Source: Kluyvera sp047971185 (GTDB lineage Bacteria; Pseudomonadota; Gammaproteobacteria; Enterobacterales; Enterobacteriaceae). Taken from it: DNA of 64,000 nucleotides. The stretch lies in the NCBI RefSeq assembly GCF_047971185.1, contig NZ_JBKDZH010000038.1:1-64000 (forward strand), given 5' to 3'. The notes under the pieces are model-generated. The model was not told the DNA's origin. It made no database searches and was given only the letters and a program-made list of their open reading frames with translations. Within the stretch, counting starts at the first letter, position 1; every line of letters begins with the position of its first letter. A program made the translations under genes and the position numbers. Below are positions 7,730 through 16,635 of the stretch, piece by piece.

Positions 7730-10011
7730 ATGAACTTCTGTAAAATATATAAGCAATATCGCGATTGCTGGTGGGGTCTCCCGCTGATATTGCCGCTTCT
7801 GATATTGCCAATAATTAAATTTGCTAATACGTACACCTATGTGGACGGCGGCAAGACCTACCTTTATTATCTGCCGCTGCCGTTTCTGCTGTGTATGATG
7901 CTGTTTTTCGGCTGGAAAGCGCTGCCGGGCATGATTATCGGTATCAACTGCTACCTGACGCGCGATCTGTACATGGTAGAAGAAATTGGGCTGATGCTGC
8001 AGTTTCTCATTCCTACGCTGGTGGCGTGGGCCGGCTACCAGTATTTCAACGGTGGGCGGAAGATGGTGTCGCACGGCGACACGCGGCTTATGGCGCATAG
8101 GCTGTTCTGGCAGATGTTTATCCCGGCAACGCTGTTTATGTTCCTGCTCCAGTTTACGCTGTATATCGGGGTGTACCCGAGCCTCAGCGAAGCGCAGTGG
8201 ACCTCGCCGCTGACCCAGCGCAACTTGATTAACTATCAGTCGCTGCTAATGGGCTACCTGACCGGGGTGCCGATGTGCTATCTGCTGATCAGGTTAATCC
8301 GCAACCCCTACTATATTCGCAGCTTTATCTCCCAGGTGCACCGCGACTTTGACCCCAAGGTTAAATGGTATGAAATGGTGGTGTGGATTGCGGTGGTGCT
8401 GGGGATTTTCTCCATGCTGATGAGCCCGCTGAACAACGCCAGCACCATTTTTAGCACTAACTACACCATTTCATTGCTGCTGCCGGTGATGCTGTGGGGG
8501 GCGATGCGCTTCGGCTACCGTTTTATCTCGGTGGTCTGGACGCTGCTGCTGATCGTGGCCATTCATTACCACTATCACTACGTGCCGCGCACCGCAGGCT
8601 ACAGCGTACAGCTGGCGATTACCTCCTCCAGCTTCCTGGTGTTCTCATTTATCATCGCCTATATGGCGATGCTCTCCAGCCGCCAGCGGGCCATTCACGA
8701 GCGGGTGAGGCGTATGGCCTTTATCGACCCGGTGGTGAATTTGCCGAACATGCGCGCCCTGAGTCGGGCGATTAACAAAGCGCCGTGGTCGGTACTGTGC
8801 TTCCTGCGTATGCCGGATCTGGAAATGTTAACGCGCCATTACGGCATCATGCTGCGTATTAACTACAAGCAGAATCTGGCGGAGTACCTTAACGAGGTGC
8901 TGCGTCCCGGAGAAGGCGTGTATCAGCTAACCGGCAGCGATCTGGCGGTGATGCTGCACACCGAGTCCTACAAAGAGCGCATTGACGATCTCTATGCGCG
9001 CCTGAAAATGTTCCGCTACAGCTGGAACGGTATGCCGCTACAGCCGCAGATTGGCCTGAGCTACTGCTACATTCAGTCGCCAATATCGCATCTCTCGCTG
9101 ATGCTGGGCGAGCTGAATACGGTCGCTGAACTGTCGCTGGTGACCGATCGTCCGGAAAACCTTGAGCGCAGAGGCGCGCAGCATCTCCAGCAGGAGCTGA
9201 AAGACAAAATCGCGATGATGGTCCGCGTTCAACAGGCGCTGGAAAACGATCGCTTCCGCCTGATGGCCCAGCCAATCGTCGGTATCCGCGGTGATGATTA
9301 TCACGAAGTGCTGCTGCGCATGCTGGGCGATGATGATGAGCTGATCTCGCCGACGCTGTTCCTGCCGGTGGCCCATGAGTTTGGTATGGCCTCGCGTATC
9401 GACCTGTGGGTGCTGGAAAATACCCTGCGCTTTATGGCACGCCGCCGGGCGACTCACCCCGGTATGCGCCTGGCGCTGAACCTCGCGCCGTCAACGGCCA
9501 GCGGCCTGGGCTTTGCTCGTCAGGTGGCGCAGCTGTTGGAAGAGCACGGCATTGAGGCGTGGCAGCTGGTGTTTGAAATCACCGAAAGCCATTCGCTGGT
9601 TAACGTGGAGCAGGCGCGCCGCACCCTGCACGAGCTTCAGGATCTGGGCTGTCGGGTGGCCATCGATGACTTTGGTACCGGCTATGCCAGCTATGCGCGG
9701 CTTAAGCACATCAGCGCCGATATCCTCAGATTGACGGTAGCTTTATTCGTAATATTGCTACCAGCAGTATGGACTACCAGATAGTGGCGTCGATTTGCCA
9801 TCTGGCGCGGATGAAGAAAATGCAGGTGGTGGCGGAGTACGTGGAGAACGAAGAGATTCGCCAGGCGGCGATTGCGCTGGGGATTGATTACCTGCAGGGG
9901 TACGGCATTGGTAAGCCAGCTCCCCTTGAGGAGCTGGCGGCGGCAGAGTACGAAAGCCGTGAATCAGGCCGCGACAACCTCGTCGGGGGCACGCTCCTCG
10001 GTGATTTTTAA
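7730..10011 (+). pseudogene. pdeA: Cyclic-di-GMP phosphodiesterase PdeA (YfgF), frameshifted
   Basis: In E. coli this inner-membrane enzyme hydrolyses c-di-GMP. The first frame (7730-9784) carries the multi-helix membrane sensor (about residues 10-310), a degenerate GGDEF domain and most of an EAL domain: YHEVLLR (EAL signature), FEITES and IDDFGTGYASY. At 9728 one base is missing: the codons expected to read L-K-I-D-G become LRLTVALF and stop at 9784. The other frame resumes at once with the expected sequence (DYQIVASICHL, VVAEYVEN, QGYGIGKP) to 10011. The break hits the conserved EAL lysine and removes the later metal-binding and catalytic residues, so the product should be inactive unless this is a sequencing error. 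Restoring one base gives 760 residues, against 747 in E. coli. The 3' end overlaps the convergent ppx by 48 bp. Confidence 0.85.
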
Positions 10012-11511
10012 CAACCAGCCGGTGACGCTCTCCCAGTACTCCTGCTCTTTTTCCAGATCGAGCAGCACCAGCGCGTTCTGGGTAAACCAGTCGTGCGGGA
10101 AGCAGAGCGTCCAGTGGTTGGCTTCGGTCGTGAGCTTCAGCGTCGGTGGCGTCGTCGTCGCCTGACGCTGGTTGTTCAGCAGCACGCCCAGGCGCAGCAG
10201 CTGGATCATCGGCAGGAACTGCTTCTTCTTAAACAGCGTAAAGCGCGGCAGCTCGTCGAGCTTAATGGCCTTACGGTGGAAACGCACCAGGGTTGCCATC
10301 AGGTACTGCTGCTCCTGGTTGAAGCCGGGCAGATCGCTGTTTTGCAGAATGTAGGCCGAATGGCGATGCATACCGCTGTGGTTAATATTCAGCCCCACTT
10401 CGTGCAGCATCGACGCCCACTTCAGCAGCGCGTTCAGCTGCGGGTTGCCCAGCTTCGGGTTCTGCTCCAGCCACTGATCGTACATTTGCATCGTGGTTTC
10501 GAGTACGCGCTGGGCCTGCTCGCGGTCGATGTTGTACTGGTTCGCCAGGCTTTGCGCGGTGCGGCTACGCACGTCCTGATGACGGAAGCGGCCTTCCATC
10601 TCATACAGCACGCCTTCGCGCAGCGCGCCGTCCGACAGGCGCAGCTCTTTGATTGCCAGCGCGTCGAACACGCCGCAGAGAATCGCCAGCCCCGGTACAA
10701 ACACGCCTTTACGCTCTTCGGAAAGGCCCGGCAGGCTCAGGCTACTGAAGTTTTTATACTTCAGCACTTCTTCCACCAGCTTTTCCAGGCGTTCCGGCGT
10801 GATAAAGCCGTCTTTCTCGCCCATCTCAAGCAGCACTTCATGCGCCGCCTTAATGGTACCGGAGGCGCCCATCGCCACGCTCCAGCCCTGAATGCGGAAC
10901 TGCCATGCCAGGGTTTCCAGCTTCTGCACCGCCGCCATGCGGGCGCGCTGGAAGTTCTCGCGGTTGATGGTGCCGGCCAGGAAGAACTGCTGGCCGAAGC
11001 TCACGCAGCCCATGCGGCGGCTTTCCACCAGCTTGGGCTCGAAGTCTTCGCCAATCACCAGCTCCGTTGAGCCACCACCGATGTCGATGACCAGCTTACG
11101 GCCTTTCTCCGGCTGGGTATGCTCCACGCCCATGAAAATCAGACGGGCTTCTTCGTTCCCGGAGATGATTTCAATCGGGTAGGGGATCACTTTTTCCGCG
11201 CGCTTGAGGAACTCGGTCGCGTTGGTCGCCTGACGTAACGAGTGCGTGCCCACGATACAGACGCTGGAAGGGGAGAAGCCCTGTAGTCGCTCGGCGAATA
11301 GCGACAGGCAGCTCAGCCCGCGTTCCATGGCCTCTTCGCTCAGCATGTTGTTCTCATCCAGACCGTCGGCCAGATGAACGCGCTGCTTCAGGCGGCCGAT
11401 GATCTGCATTGCGCCGTCGACGACGCGCGCAATGACCATGTGAAAACTGTTCGAACCAAGATCAACCGCCGCAAATTCCTGCGGCCGGGGTGCTTTGCTT
11501 TTTATTGGCAT
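9964..11511 (-). CDS. ppx: Exopolyphosphatase
   Basis: Releases orthophosphate step by step from the ends of long-chain polyphosphate. The 515-residue protein matches E. coli PPX (513 aa) throughout. It has the actin/hexokinase-fold phosphate-binding loops DLGSNSFHM (near residue 17) and DIGGGSTELV (near 142), the GASGT loop of the second lobe, and the C-terminal HD-like domain (SMLHEVGLNINHSGMHRHS). It starts 3 bp after ppk ends, so the kinase that makes polyphosphate and the phosphatase that degrades it form one operon. Its last 48 bp overlap the 3' end of pdeA on the other strand. Confidence 0.97.
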   Translation of the reverse strand: MPIKSKAPRPQEFAAVDLGSNSFHMVIARVVDGAMQIIGRLKQRVHLADGLDENNMLSEEAMERGLSCLSLFAERLQGFSPSSVCIVGTHSLRQATNATEFLKRAEKVIPYPIEIISGNEEARLIFMGVEHTQPEKGRKLVIDIGGGSTELVIGEDFEPKLVESRRMGCVSFGQQFFLAGTINRENFQRARMAAVQKLETLAWQFRIQGWSVAMGASGTIKAAHEVLLEMGEKDGFITPERLEKLVEEVLKYKNFSSLSLPGLSEERKGVFVPGLAILCGVFDALAIKELRLSDGALREGVLYEMEGRFRHQDVRSRTAQSLANQYNIDREQAQRVLETTMQMYDQWLEQNPKLGNPQLNALLKWASMLHEVGLNINHSGMHRHSAYILQNSDLPGFNQEQQYLMATLVRFHRKAIKLDELPRFTLFKKKQFLPMIQLLRLGVLLNNQRQATTTPPTLKLTTEANHWTLCFPHDWFTQNALVLLDLEKEQEYWESVTGWLLKITEERAPDEVVAA

Positions 11512-11514
11512 AGG

Positions 11515-13575
11515 TTAGTCAGGTTGTTCAAGTGATTTGATGTAATCGTAGATCGCCTGCTGCGAGCGGACCTTACGGCGGTTGCCGCGCGGAACATAGC
11601 GATTACTCAGTTCTTTATCAATAAAGCGGGCTTTCACCGTGTCGCTGAACAGGATCTCGATAATATCGAGAATGCGCTGTTTAAGACGCGGGTCGAGCAG
11701 CGGCGTCGCCACTTCAATACGGTAGTCGATGTTGCGGGTCATCCAGTCCGCGGAGGAGAGGTAAACGCGTTTGTCGCCGCCGTTCTCGAAAATATAGATC
11801 CTGTCGTGCTCAAGGAAACGGTCCACGATGCTAATGACGCGAATATTGTCGCTGATTCCTTCTAATTCCGGGATCAGCGAGCACATCCCGCGGATCAGCA
11901 GGTTCACCTGCACGCCGGAGCTGGAGGCCGCATACAGGCGATCGACCAGCCCTTTGTCCACCAGGTTGTTGAGCTTGAGGGTGATCCCCGCCGCGATGCC
12001 GTTCTGGGCGTTGGCGATTTCGCGGTCGATCATTTCGTACAGCAGGCGGCGCGAGTTCTGCGGTGAGACCAGCAGGTAGTCGAAGCTCACCGGGCGATAC
12101 GGGTTCTCGATAAAGTTAAACACCCGGCGCACTTCGTTGGTGATGCGCGCGTCGGCGGTCAGCAGCGAGTAGTCGGTGTAAATACGCGCGGTTTTCTCGT
12201 TAAAGTTACCGGTGCCGATGTGGGCGTAGCGCACCACGTCATCGCCTTCTTTACGCGAGATGAGGAACAGCTTGGCGTGAATTTTTAGCCCCGGCGCGGA
12301 GAAAATCACGTGCACGCCCGCCTCGGTAAGGCGCTTCGCCCAGTGAATGTTGGCCTCTTCGTCGAAACGCGCCTGCAGCTCGACCACCACCGTCACTTTT
12401 TTGCCGTTGTGCGCCGCGTGGATCATGGCATCGATAATGCGCGAGTCTTTCGCCACGCGGTAGATGTTGATTTTGATCGCCAGCACGCTTGGGTCGAACG
12501 ACGCCTGGCGCAGCAGCTCCAGCACGTGTTCAAAGGTGTGGTACGGATAGTAGAGCAGCACGTCGCGTTCGCGGATGGCGTCGAAGCCGTTGCGGAACTT
12601 ATCGAACCACAGATGGCGAAGGCGCGGCAGCGGTTTATTGACCAGGTTGGCCTTCCCGACGTTCGGGAAGCCGATAAAGTCTTTGAAGTTGTGGTAGCGT
12701 CCGCCCGGCACAATCGAATCATAGCGGGAGATGGTCAGCTTTTTACGCAGCATTTCCACCATCGCGTCCGGCATGTCGCGCTGATAGACAAAGCGCACCG
12801 GCTCGGCGGTCAGACGCTGCTTGAGGCTGGAAGACATCAGCTCCATCAGGCTCGACTCCATTTCGTGCACCAGATCGTACTCGGCGTCACGGGTCATCTT
12901 CATGGAGTAGGCGTTGAGCGCGTCGTAGTCGAAGAAGCCTTTGAAGATATCGTCCAGGCAGTAGCGCAGAATGTTATCCAGCAGGATCATTGGCTTACGG
13001 CGGCGCGGCGTTTCCGGCGGCAGGTTGACGAAACGCGGCACTTTATCGGAAGGGATTTCCAGCAGCGCGTAGTTGATCTCATCGCCACGGATAATTTCAA
13101 CCGCCAGATAGGTGTAATCGTCCTTAAGGAACTGCACCAGATCGGTTTCGCGGTTCAGCAGAATGGGCGTAATGTGCTGGCGCAGATGCTGTTTAAAGTA
13201 ATGACGCAGCCAGCCCTGCTGGTTGACCGACAGCTGGCGTTCGTTAATCAGGAAGATTTGGTTGCGCGCCATCTCCAGCAGCAGCTCGTTGTACAGACCA
13301 TCAAACTCCTGATCGGCCTTCAGCACCCGAGCCTGGATTTTACTCAACAGGTGGCGGGAATGTGTGGTCACGCCCTGTTCTTCGCTGATGATGATGCGAC
13401 GCTTCAGCTCCGCAAAGCGGACCTTATAAAATTCGTCGAGGTTGTTGGAGTAGATCCCCAGAAAACGCATGCGCTCAATCAGCGGGTTACTTTTATCTGC
13501 CGCTTCCTGAAGGACGCGCTCGTTGAAGGACAACCAGCTCAGTTCTTTTTCGATGTACAGTTTTTCCTGACCCAT
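11515..13575 (-). CDS. ppk: Polyphosphate kinase
   Basis: Reversibly polymerises the gamma-phosphate of ATP into inorganic polyphosphate, at the membrane. It has 686 residues, against 688 in E. coli. Visible features are the N-terminal helical domain (LYIEKELSWLSFNERVLQEA), the middle domain and the two phospholipase-D-like domains; the autophosphorylated histidine lies in LKIHAKLFLISRKEG (about residue 433-441). The C-terminus runs RGNRRKVRSQQAIYDYIKSLEQ. It is the first gene of ppk-ppx. Upstream (13663-13680) is an 18-bp palindrome containing CTGTCATA on the coding side, reminiscent of a PhoB half-site. A terminator at 13696-13722 shields the operon from purMN. Confidence 0.97.
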   Translation of the reverse strand: MGQEKLYIEKELSWLSFNERVLQEAADKSNPLIERMRFLGIYSNNLDEFYKVRFAELKRRIIISEEQGVTTHSRHLLSKIQARVLKADQEFDGLYNELLLEMARNQIFLINERQLSVNQQGWLRHYFKQHLRQHITPILLNRETDLVQFLKDDYTYLAVEIIRGDEINYALLEIPSDKVPRFVNLPPETPRRRKPMILLDNILRYCLDDIFKGFFDYDALNAYSMKMTRDAEYDLVHEMESSLMELMSSSLKQRLTAEPVRFVYQRDMPDAMVEMLRKKLTISRYDSIVPGGRYHNFKDFIGFPNVGKANLVNKPLPRLRHLWFDKFRNGFDAIRERDVLLYYPYHTFEHVLELLRQASFDPSVLAIKINIYRVAKDSRIIDAMIHAAHNGKKVTVVVELQARFDEEANIHWAKRLTEAGVHVIFSAPGLKIHAKLFLISRKEGDDVVRYAHIGTGNFNEKTARIYTDYSLLTADARITNEVRRVFNFIENPYRPVSFDYLLVSPQNSRRLLYEMIDREIANAQNGIAAGITLKLNNLVDKGLVDRLYAASSSGVQVNLLIRGMCSLIPELEGISDNIRVISIVDRFLEHDRIYIFENGGDKRVYLSSADWMTRNIDYRIEVATPLLDPRLKQRILDIIEILFSDTVKARFIDKELSNRYVPRGNRRKVRSQQAIYDYIKSLEQPD

Positions 13576-13662
13576 TACTACTCACACTCCGGTTAATTCA
13601 CGGGACGCGGCAAAGTCGTCTCACTGTTTATATTGCTAGCTTTGCCGGGTTATGTCCAACTG

Positions 13663-13680
13663 TGTCATCTTAGTATGACA
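13663..13680. promoter_or_regulatory. Palindrome upstream of ppk (possible regulator site)
   Basis: TGTCAT-N6-ATGACA is a perfect dyad about 90 bp before the ppk start. Read toward ppk it includes CTGTCATA, the left half of a PhoB box, but the second direct half is poor. ppk responds to phosphate limitation in related bacteria, so a PhoB role is possible but unproven. Confidence 0.35.
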
Positions 13681-13695
13681 GTTATCCTGGTTTGC

Positions 13696-13722
13696 ATAAA
13701 AAAGAGGGCCTTAAAGGCCCTC
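13696..13722 (-). terminator. Intrinsic terminator after purMN
   Basis: Hairpin arms GAGGGCC and GGCCCTC around TTAAA, flanked by an A-run on the left that becomes a U-tract in the direction of purMN transcription, and by T residues on the right. It lies 45 bp past the purN stop. Confidence 0.88.
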
Positions 13723-13766
13723 TTTTTAAGGTCGCCGGCGAACGATGTTACGCCGGGCTGCATGAT

Positions 13767-14408
13767 TTACTCTTCTGCGGCATAACCCGCAGGCGGCAGC
13801 GGAATGTCGTCGAGCCAGGCGTGGTTATCCTGCATCTTCAGGCGGCCATCAAGGAACCAGCCTACCACCAGCGGATAAATCGCGTGCTCCTGCGCCTGCA
13901 CCCGCGCGGTGATATCGTCTTCATCATCGCCGTCAAACACCGGCACTCTGGCCTGCAAAATGACCGGCCCGCCGTCCAGCTCCTCGGTGACGAAGTGCAC
14001 CGACGTGCCGTGCTCGGCGTCGCCGTTTTCCAGCGCCTGGCGGTGCGTATTGAGGCCCGGATACTTCGGCAGCAGGGAAGGGTGGATATTGAGCAGCTTC
14101 CCCTGATAGTGCTGAACGAATTCGGCGCTGAGGATACGCATATAGCCGGCCAGCACCACGACGTCGGGCGCGTAGGCGTCAATCTCGTGCATCAGCTCGC
14201 GATCGAATGCTTCACGGCTGGCGAACTGGCTGGCAGACAGCGCGTGCGGGGGGATACCCGCCGCGCGGGCGCGTTCAAGGCCGAACGCGTCGGCCTTATT
14301 GCTGAATACCGCCCGGATGGTGCCGTGGATCCTTTTCTGCTCGCAGGCATCAATAATGGCCTGTAAGTTGCTGCCGTTGCCGGAAATCAGCACCACGATG
14401 TTTTTCAT
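13767..14408 (-). CDS. purN: Phosphoribosylglycinamide formyltransferase 1
   Basis: Transfers a formyl group from 10-formyl-tetrahydrofolate to GAR, giving FGAR in purine synthesis. The 213-residue protein shows the GART layout: the phosphate-binding start ISGNGSNLQAIIDA, the catalytic Asn-His-Asp set (LLNIHPSLLP with Asn106/His108, then HFVTEELDGG) and the folate-binding LAGYMRIL. Its ATG directly abuts the purM stop, with no base between, so translation is probably coupled. Expression should follow the PurR site upstream of purM. Confidence 0.97.
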   Translation of the reverse strand: MKNIVVLISGNGSNLQAIIDACEQKRIHGTIRAVFSNKADAFGLERARAAGIPPHALSASQFASREAFDRELMHEIDAYAPDVVVLAGYMRILSAEFVQHYQGKLLNIHPSLLPKYPGLNTHRQALENGDAEHGTSVHFVTEELDGGPVILQARVPVFDGDDEDDITARVQAQEHAIYPLVVGWFLDGRLKMQDNHAWLDDIPLPPAGYAAEE

Positions 14409-15446
14409 TTACTCGATGACCACACGCTGTTCGGAATCAGTGGCTTTGATATAGCCGATTTTCCACGCGTTTTCACCTTTTTCGTTCATCAGGGCAATCG
14501 CTTTGTCCGCCTGGTCCGCCGCCAGCGCGATAACCATGCCAACGCCGCAGTTAAAGGTGCGGTACATTTCGTGACGGCTGACGTTACCGGCATCCTGCAT
14601 CCAGTTGAACACCGCCGGCCACTGCCAGGAGGATTCATCAATCACCGCCTGAGTGTTGTCCGGCAGGACGCGCGGGATGTTTTCCCAGAAGCCGCCGCCG
14701 GTCAGGTGGGCAATTGCGTGCACGTCTACGTTGGCAATCAGCTCAAGAATTGATTTAACGTAGATGCGGGTCGGCGCCAGCAGGTGGTCGGCCAGGGTTT
14801 TGCCTTCCAGCATCGTGGTGTCCGGGTTGCAGCCGCTGACCTCAACAATTTTGCGCACCAGCGAGTAGCCGTTGGAGTGCGGGCCGCTGGAGCCCAGCGC
14901 GATCAGCACGTCGCCGTCGGCCACCTTGCTGCCGTCGATGATTTCGGATTTTTCGACCACGCCGACGCAGAAACCGGCCACGTCGTAGTCTTCGCCGTGG
15001 TACATGCCCGGCATTTCAGCGGTTTCCCCGCCGACCAGCGCGCAGCCCGATTGCAGACAGCCTTCGGCGATGCCGTTGATCACGCTTGCCGCGGTGTCGA
15101 CGTCCAGCTTACCGGTGGCGTAGTAGTCGAGGAAGAACAGCGGCTCGGCGCCCTGAACCACCAGGTCGTTCACGCACATGGCCACCAGGTCGATGCCGAT
15201 GGTGTCATGGCGTTTTAAATCCATCGCTAAACGCAATTTCGTGCCAACGCCATCAGTGCCGGACACCAGCACCGGTTCACGATATTTTTGCGGCAGCGCA
15301 CACAGGGCGCCGAAACCGCCTAATCCACCCATCACTTCCGGACGGCGCGTTTTCTTCACCACCCCTTTGATACGGTCAACCAGAGCGTTTCCTGCGTCAA
15401 TATCAACACCGGCATCTTTGTAGCTGAGAGAGGTTTTGTCGGTCAC
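14409..15446 (-). CDS. purM: Phosphoribosylformylglycinamidine cyclo-ligase (AIR synthetase)
   Basis: Closes the imidazole ring in purine synthesis, turning FGAM into AIR with ATP. From the GTG at 15446 the protein has 345 residues, the E. coli length, and begins with TDKTSLSYKDAGVDIDAGNALV. The ATP-binding segments SGTDGVGTKL and GGETAEMPGMY are present. The upstream ATG at 15503 would add 19 unlikely residues and lie inside the PurR box, so the GTG is chosen. First gene of purMN, repressed by PurR through the box at 15503-15518. Confidence 0.97.
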   Translation of the reverse strand: MTDKTSLSYKDAGVDIDAGNALVDRIKGVVKKTRRPEVMGGLGGFGALCALPQKYREPVLVSGTDGVGTKLRLAMDLKRHDTIGIDLVAMCVNDLVVQGAEPLFFLDYYATGKLDVDTAASVINGIAEGCLQSGCALVGGETAEMPGMYHGEDYDVAGFCVGVVEKSEIIDGSKVADGDVLIALGSSGPHSNGYSLVRKIVEVSGCNPDTTMLEGKTLADHLLAPTRIYVKSILELIANVDVHAIAHLTGGGFWENIPRVLPDNTQAVIDESSWQWPAVFNWMQDAGNVSRHEMYRTFNCGVGMVIALAADQADKAIALMNEKGENAWKIGYIKATDSEQRVVIE

Positions 15447-15502
15447 TGCAAGTCTCCACGCAATTGCGATAGCAAGAAAAATCGGCGCAATTCTATCAGC
15501 CA

Positions 15503-15518
15503 AGGCAAACGTTTGCGA
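15503..15518 (-). promoter_or_regulatory. PurR operator of purMN
   Basis: AGGCAAACGTTTGCGA matches the PurR consensus ACGCAAACGTTTGCGT at 13 of 16 positions, including the whole central GCAAACGTTTGC. It lies about 57 bp before the purM start, in the promoter region, as in E. coli. Confidence 0.9.
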
Positions 15519-15580
15519 GCCTATTCTGCACCCAATTTTTTGCTCGTAGATTTTCCCGCGTTTCCATCAATAAATTGGTC

Positions 15581-15602
15581 AAATATGATACTGCTCACGA
15601 AA
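15581..15602 (+). promoter_or_regulatory. Candidate CRP site upstream of bglK
   Basis: The core TATGA-N6-TCACG sits in an otherwise AT-rich 22-mer similar to the CRP consensus (TGTGA-N6-TCACA, two mismatches in the core). It is centred about 140 bp before bglK and 70 bp before the AscG-like operator. Catabolite control of a beta-glucoside operon is expected. Confidence 0.55.
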
Positions 15603-15660
15603 ATGAACGCGGGTATTCCCTTGTCCTTGCATCCTTCTGAATGAATCCACATCATGTCAC

Positions 15661-15674
15661 TGAAACCGGTTTCT
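15661..15674 (+). promoter_or_regulatory. AscG/GalR-type operator upstream of bglK
   Basis: TGAAACCGGTTTCT contains the perfect 12-bp palindrome GAAACCGGTTTC with a central CG, the hallmark of LacI/GalR-family operators. From memory it equals the E. coli AscG consensus TGAAACCGGTTTCA except for the last base. AscG represses beta-glucoside genes, which fits the two genes that follow. No LacI-family gene lies nearby, so the repressor must act in trans. Confidence 0.7.
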
Positions 15675-15732
15675 GTTTTATTTCGTCGCGTCCGGTAGCA
15701 GATCTAAATACGGCCAGAAGGGATTGAAAGGA

Positions 15733-16623
15733 ATGAAAATTGCTGCCTTTGATATTGGGGGAACGGCGTTAAAAATGGGCGTCGTTACCGACAGCGGCGA
15801 GCTGTTGGAAAAATGGAAACAGCCAATCAGCAACAGCGACGGCGATCAAATCCTCGCGGCGATGGAAGGCTGGATGAACGACCACCCGGAGTGTGAAGGT
15901 GTGGCCATCAGCGCGCCGGGCTACGTTAACCCGCATACCGGCTATATAGAAATGGGCGGCGCTATCCGCCGCTTTGACAACTTTGCCATCAAAGATTGGC
16001 TGGAAGAGCGTTCCGGGCAGCCCGTCGCCATTGAGAACGATGCCAACTGCGTGCTGCTGGCCGAGCGCTGGAAGGGCAAAGGCGCGGACCTGTCCGATTT
16101 CCTGGTGCTGACCATCGGTACCGGCATCGGCGGCGCGATTTTCTGCAATAACCAACTGGTGCACGGCGCGCGCTTTCGCGCCGGTGAGTTTGGCTATATG
16201 CAAACCGAAAAGCCAGGTTCCCGCGATGTGCGCCGTTACTCGATGAATGAAAACAGCACCCTGCGCGTGCTGCGCTATCGCTATGCGCAGCATTTGGGTA
16301 AAGCACTGGAAGAGGTCACCGGCGAAGAGATATTTGACCGTTTTGACGCGGGCGACGCCGTTTGCCAGCGGCTGGTGGCCGAGTTTTTCAACGGCTTGGG
16401 CACCGGGCTCTACAACCTGGTGAATCTGTTTGATCCGCAGACCATTCTCATCGGCGGCGGCATCGTCGAGCGCCCGGGTTTTCTGGCGCTGATGCGCGAG
16501 CACCTGGCCTGGTTTGGCATTGCCGACTACATCGATACCGTCAGCCACGGCAACGACGCCGGGCTGATCGGCGCGGTTTACCATTTCAATCAGCACTATT
16601 CGCAGCGACAACTTACTGATTAA
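15733..16623 (+). CDS. bglK: Beta-glucoside kinase (ROK family)
   Basis: Phosphorylates the 6-OH of the non-reducing glucose of beta-glucosides such as cellobiose with ATP, giving the substrate of 6-phospho-beta-glucosidases. The 296-residue protein has the ROK/actin fold: N-terminal ATP loop AAFDIGGTALKMGV, substrate loop GYVNPHTGYIEMGGAIRRF, catalytic IENDANCVLLAE, and LTIGTGIGGAIF. It closely resembles BglK of Klebsiella pneumoniae (RAGEFGYM, SMNENSTLRVLRYRYAQH). It lacks the ROK CXCGXXGC zinc motif, as that enzyme does in my memory. The ATG at 15733 is chosen (AAGGG about 10 nt upstream). The GH1 glycosidase gene follows after 12 bp. The operon sits between purM and upp, which are direct neighbours in E. 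coli. Confidence 0.88.
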   Translation: MKIAAFDIGGTALKMGVVTDSGELLEKWKQPISNSDGDQILAAMEGWMNDHPECEGVAISAPGYVNPHTGYIEMGGAIRRFDNFAIKDWLEERSGQPVAIENDANCVLLAERWKGKGADLSDFLVLTIGTGIGGAIFCNNQLVHGARFRAGEFGYMQTEKPGSRDVRRYSMNENSTLRVLRYRYAQHLGKALEEVTGEEIFDRFDAGDAVCQRLVAEFFNGLGTGLYNLVNLFDPQTILIGGGIVERPGFLALMREHLAWFGIADYIDTVSHGNDAGLIGAVYHFNQHYSQRQLTD

Positions 16624-16635
16624 CGAGGGAAAGAT

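Noticed and set aside
12310..13596. 428-codon open frame opposite ppk
   Set aside because: It is antisense to an unmistakable ppk and has the composition (His/Gln/Val-rich) typical of the complementary frame of GC-rich coding DNA; no ribosome site.
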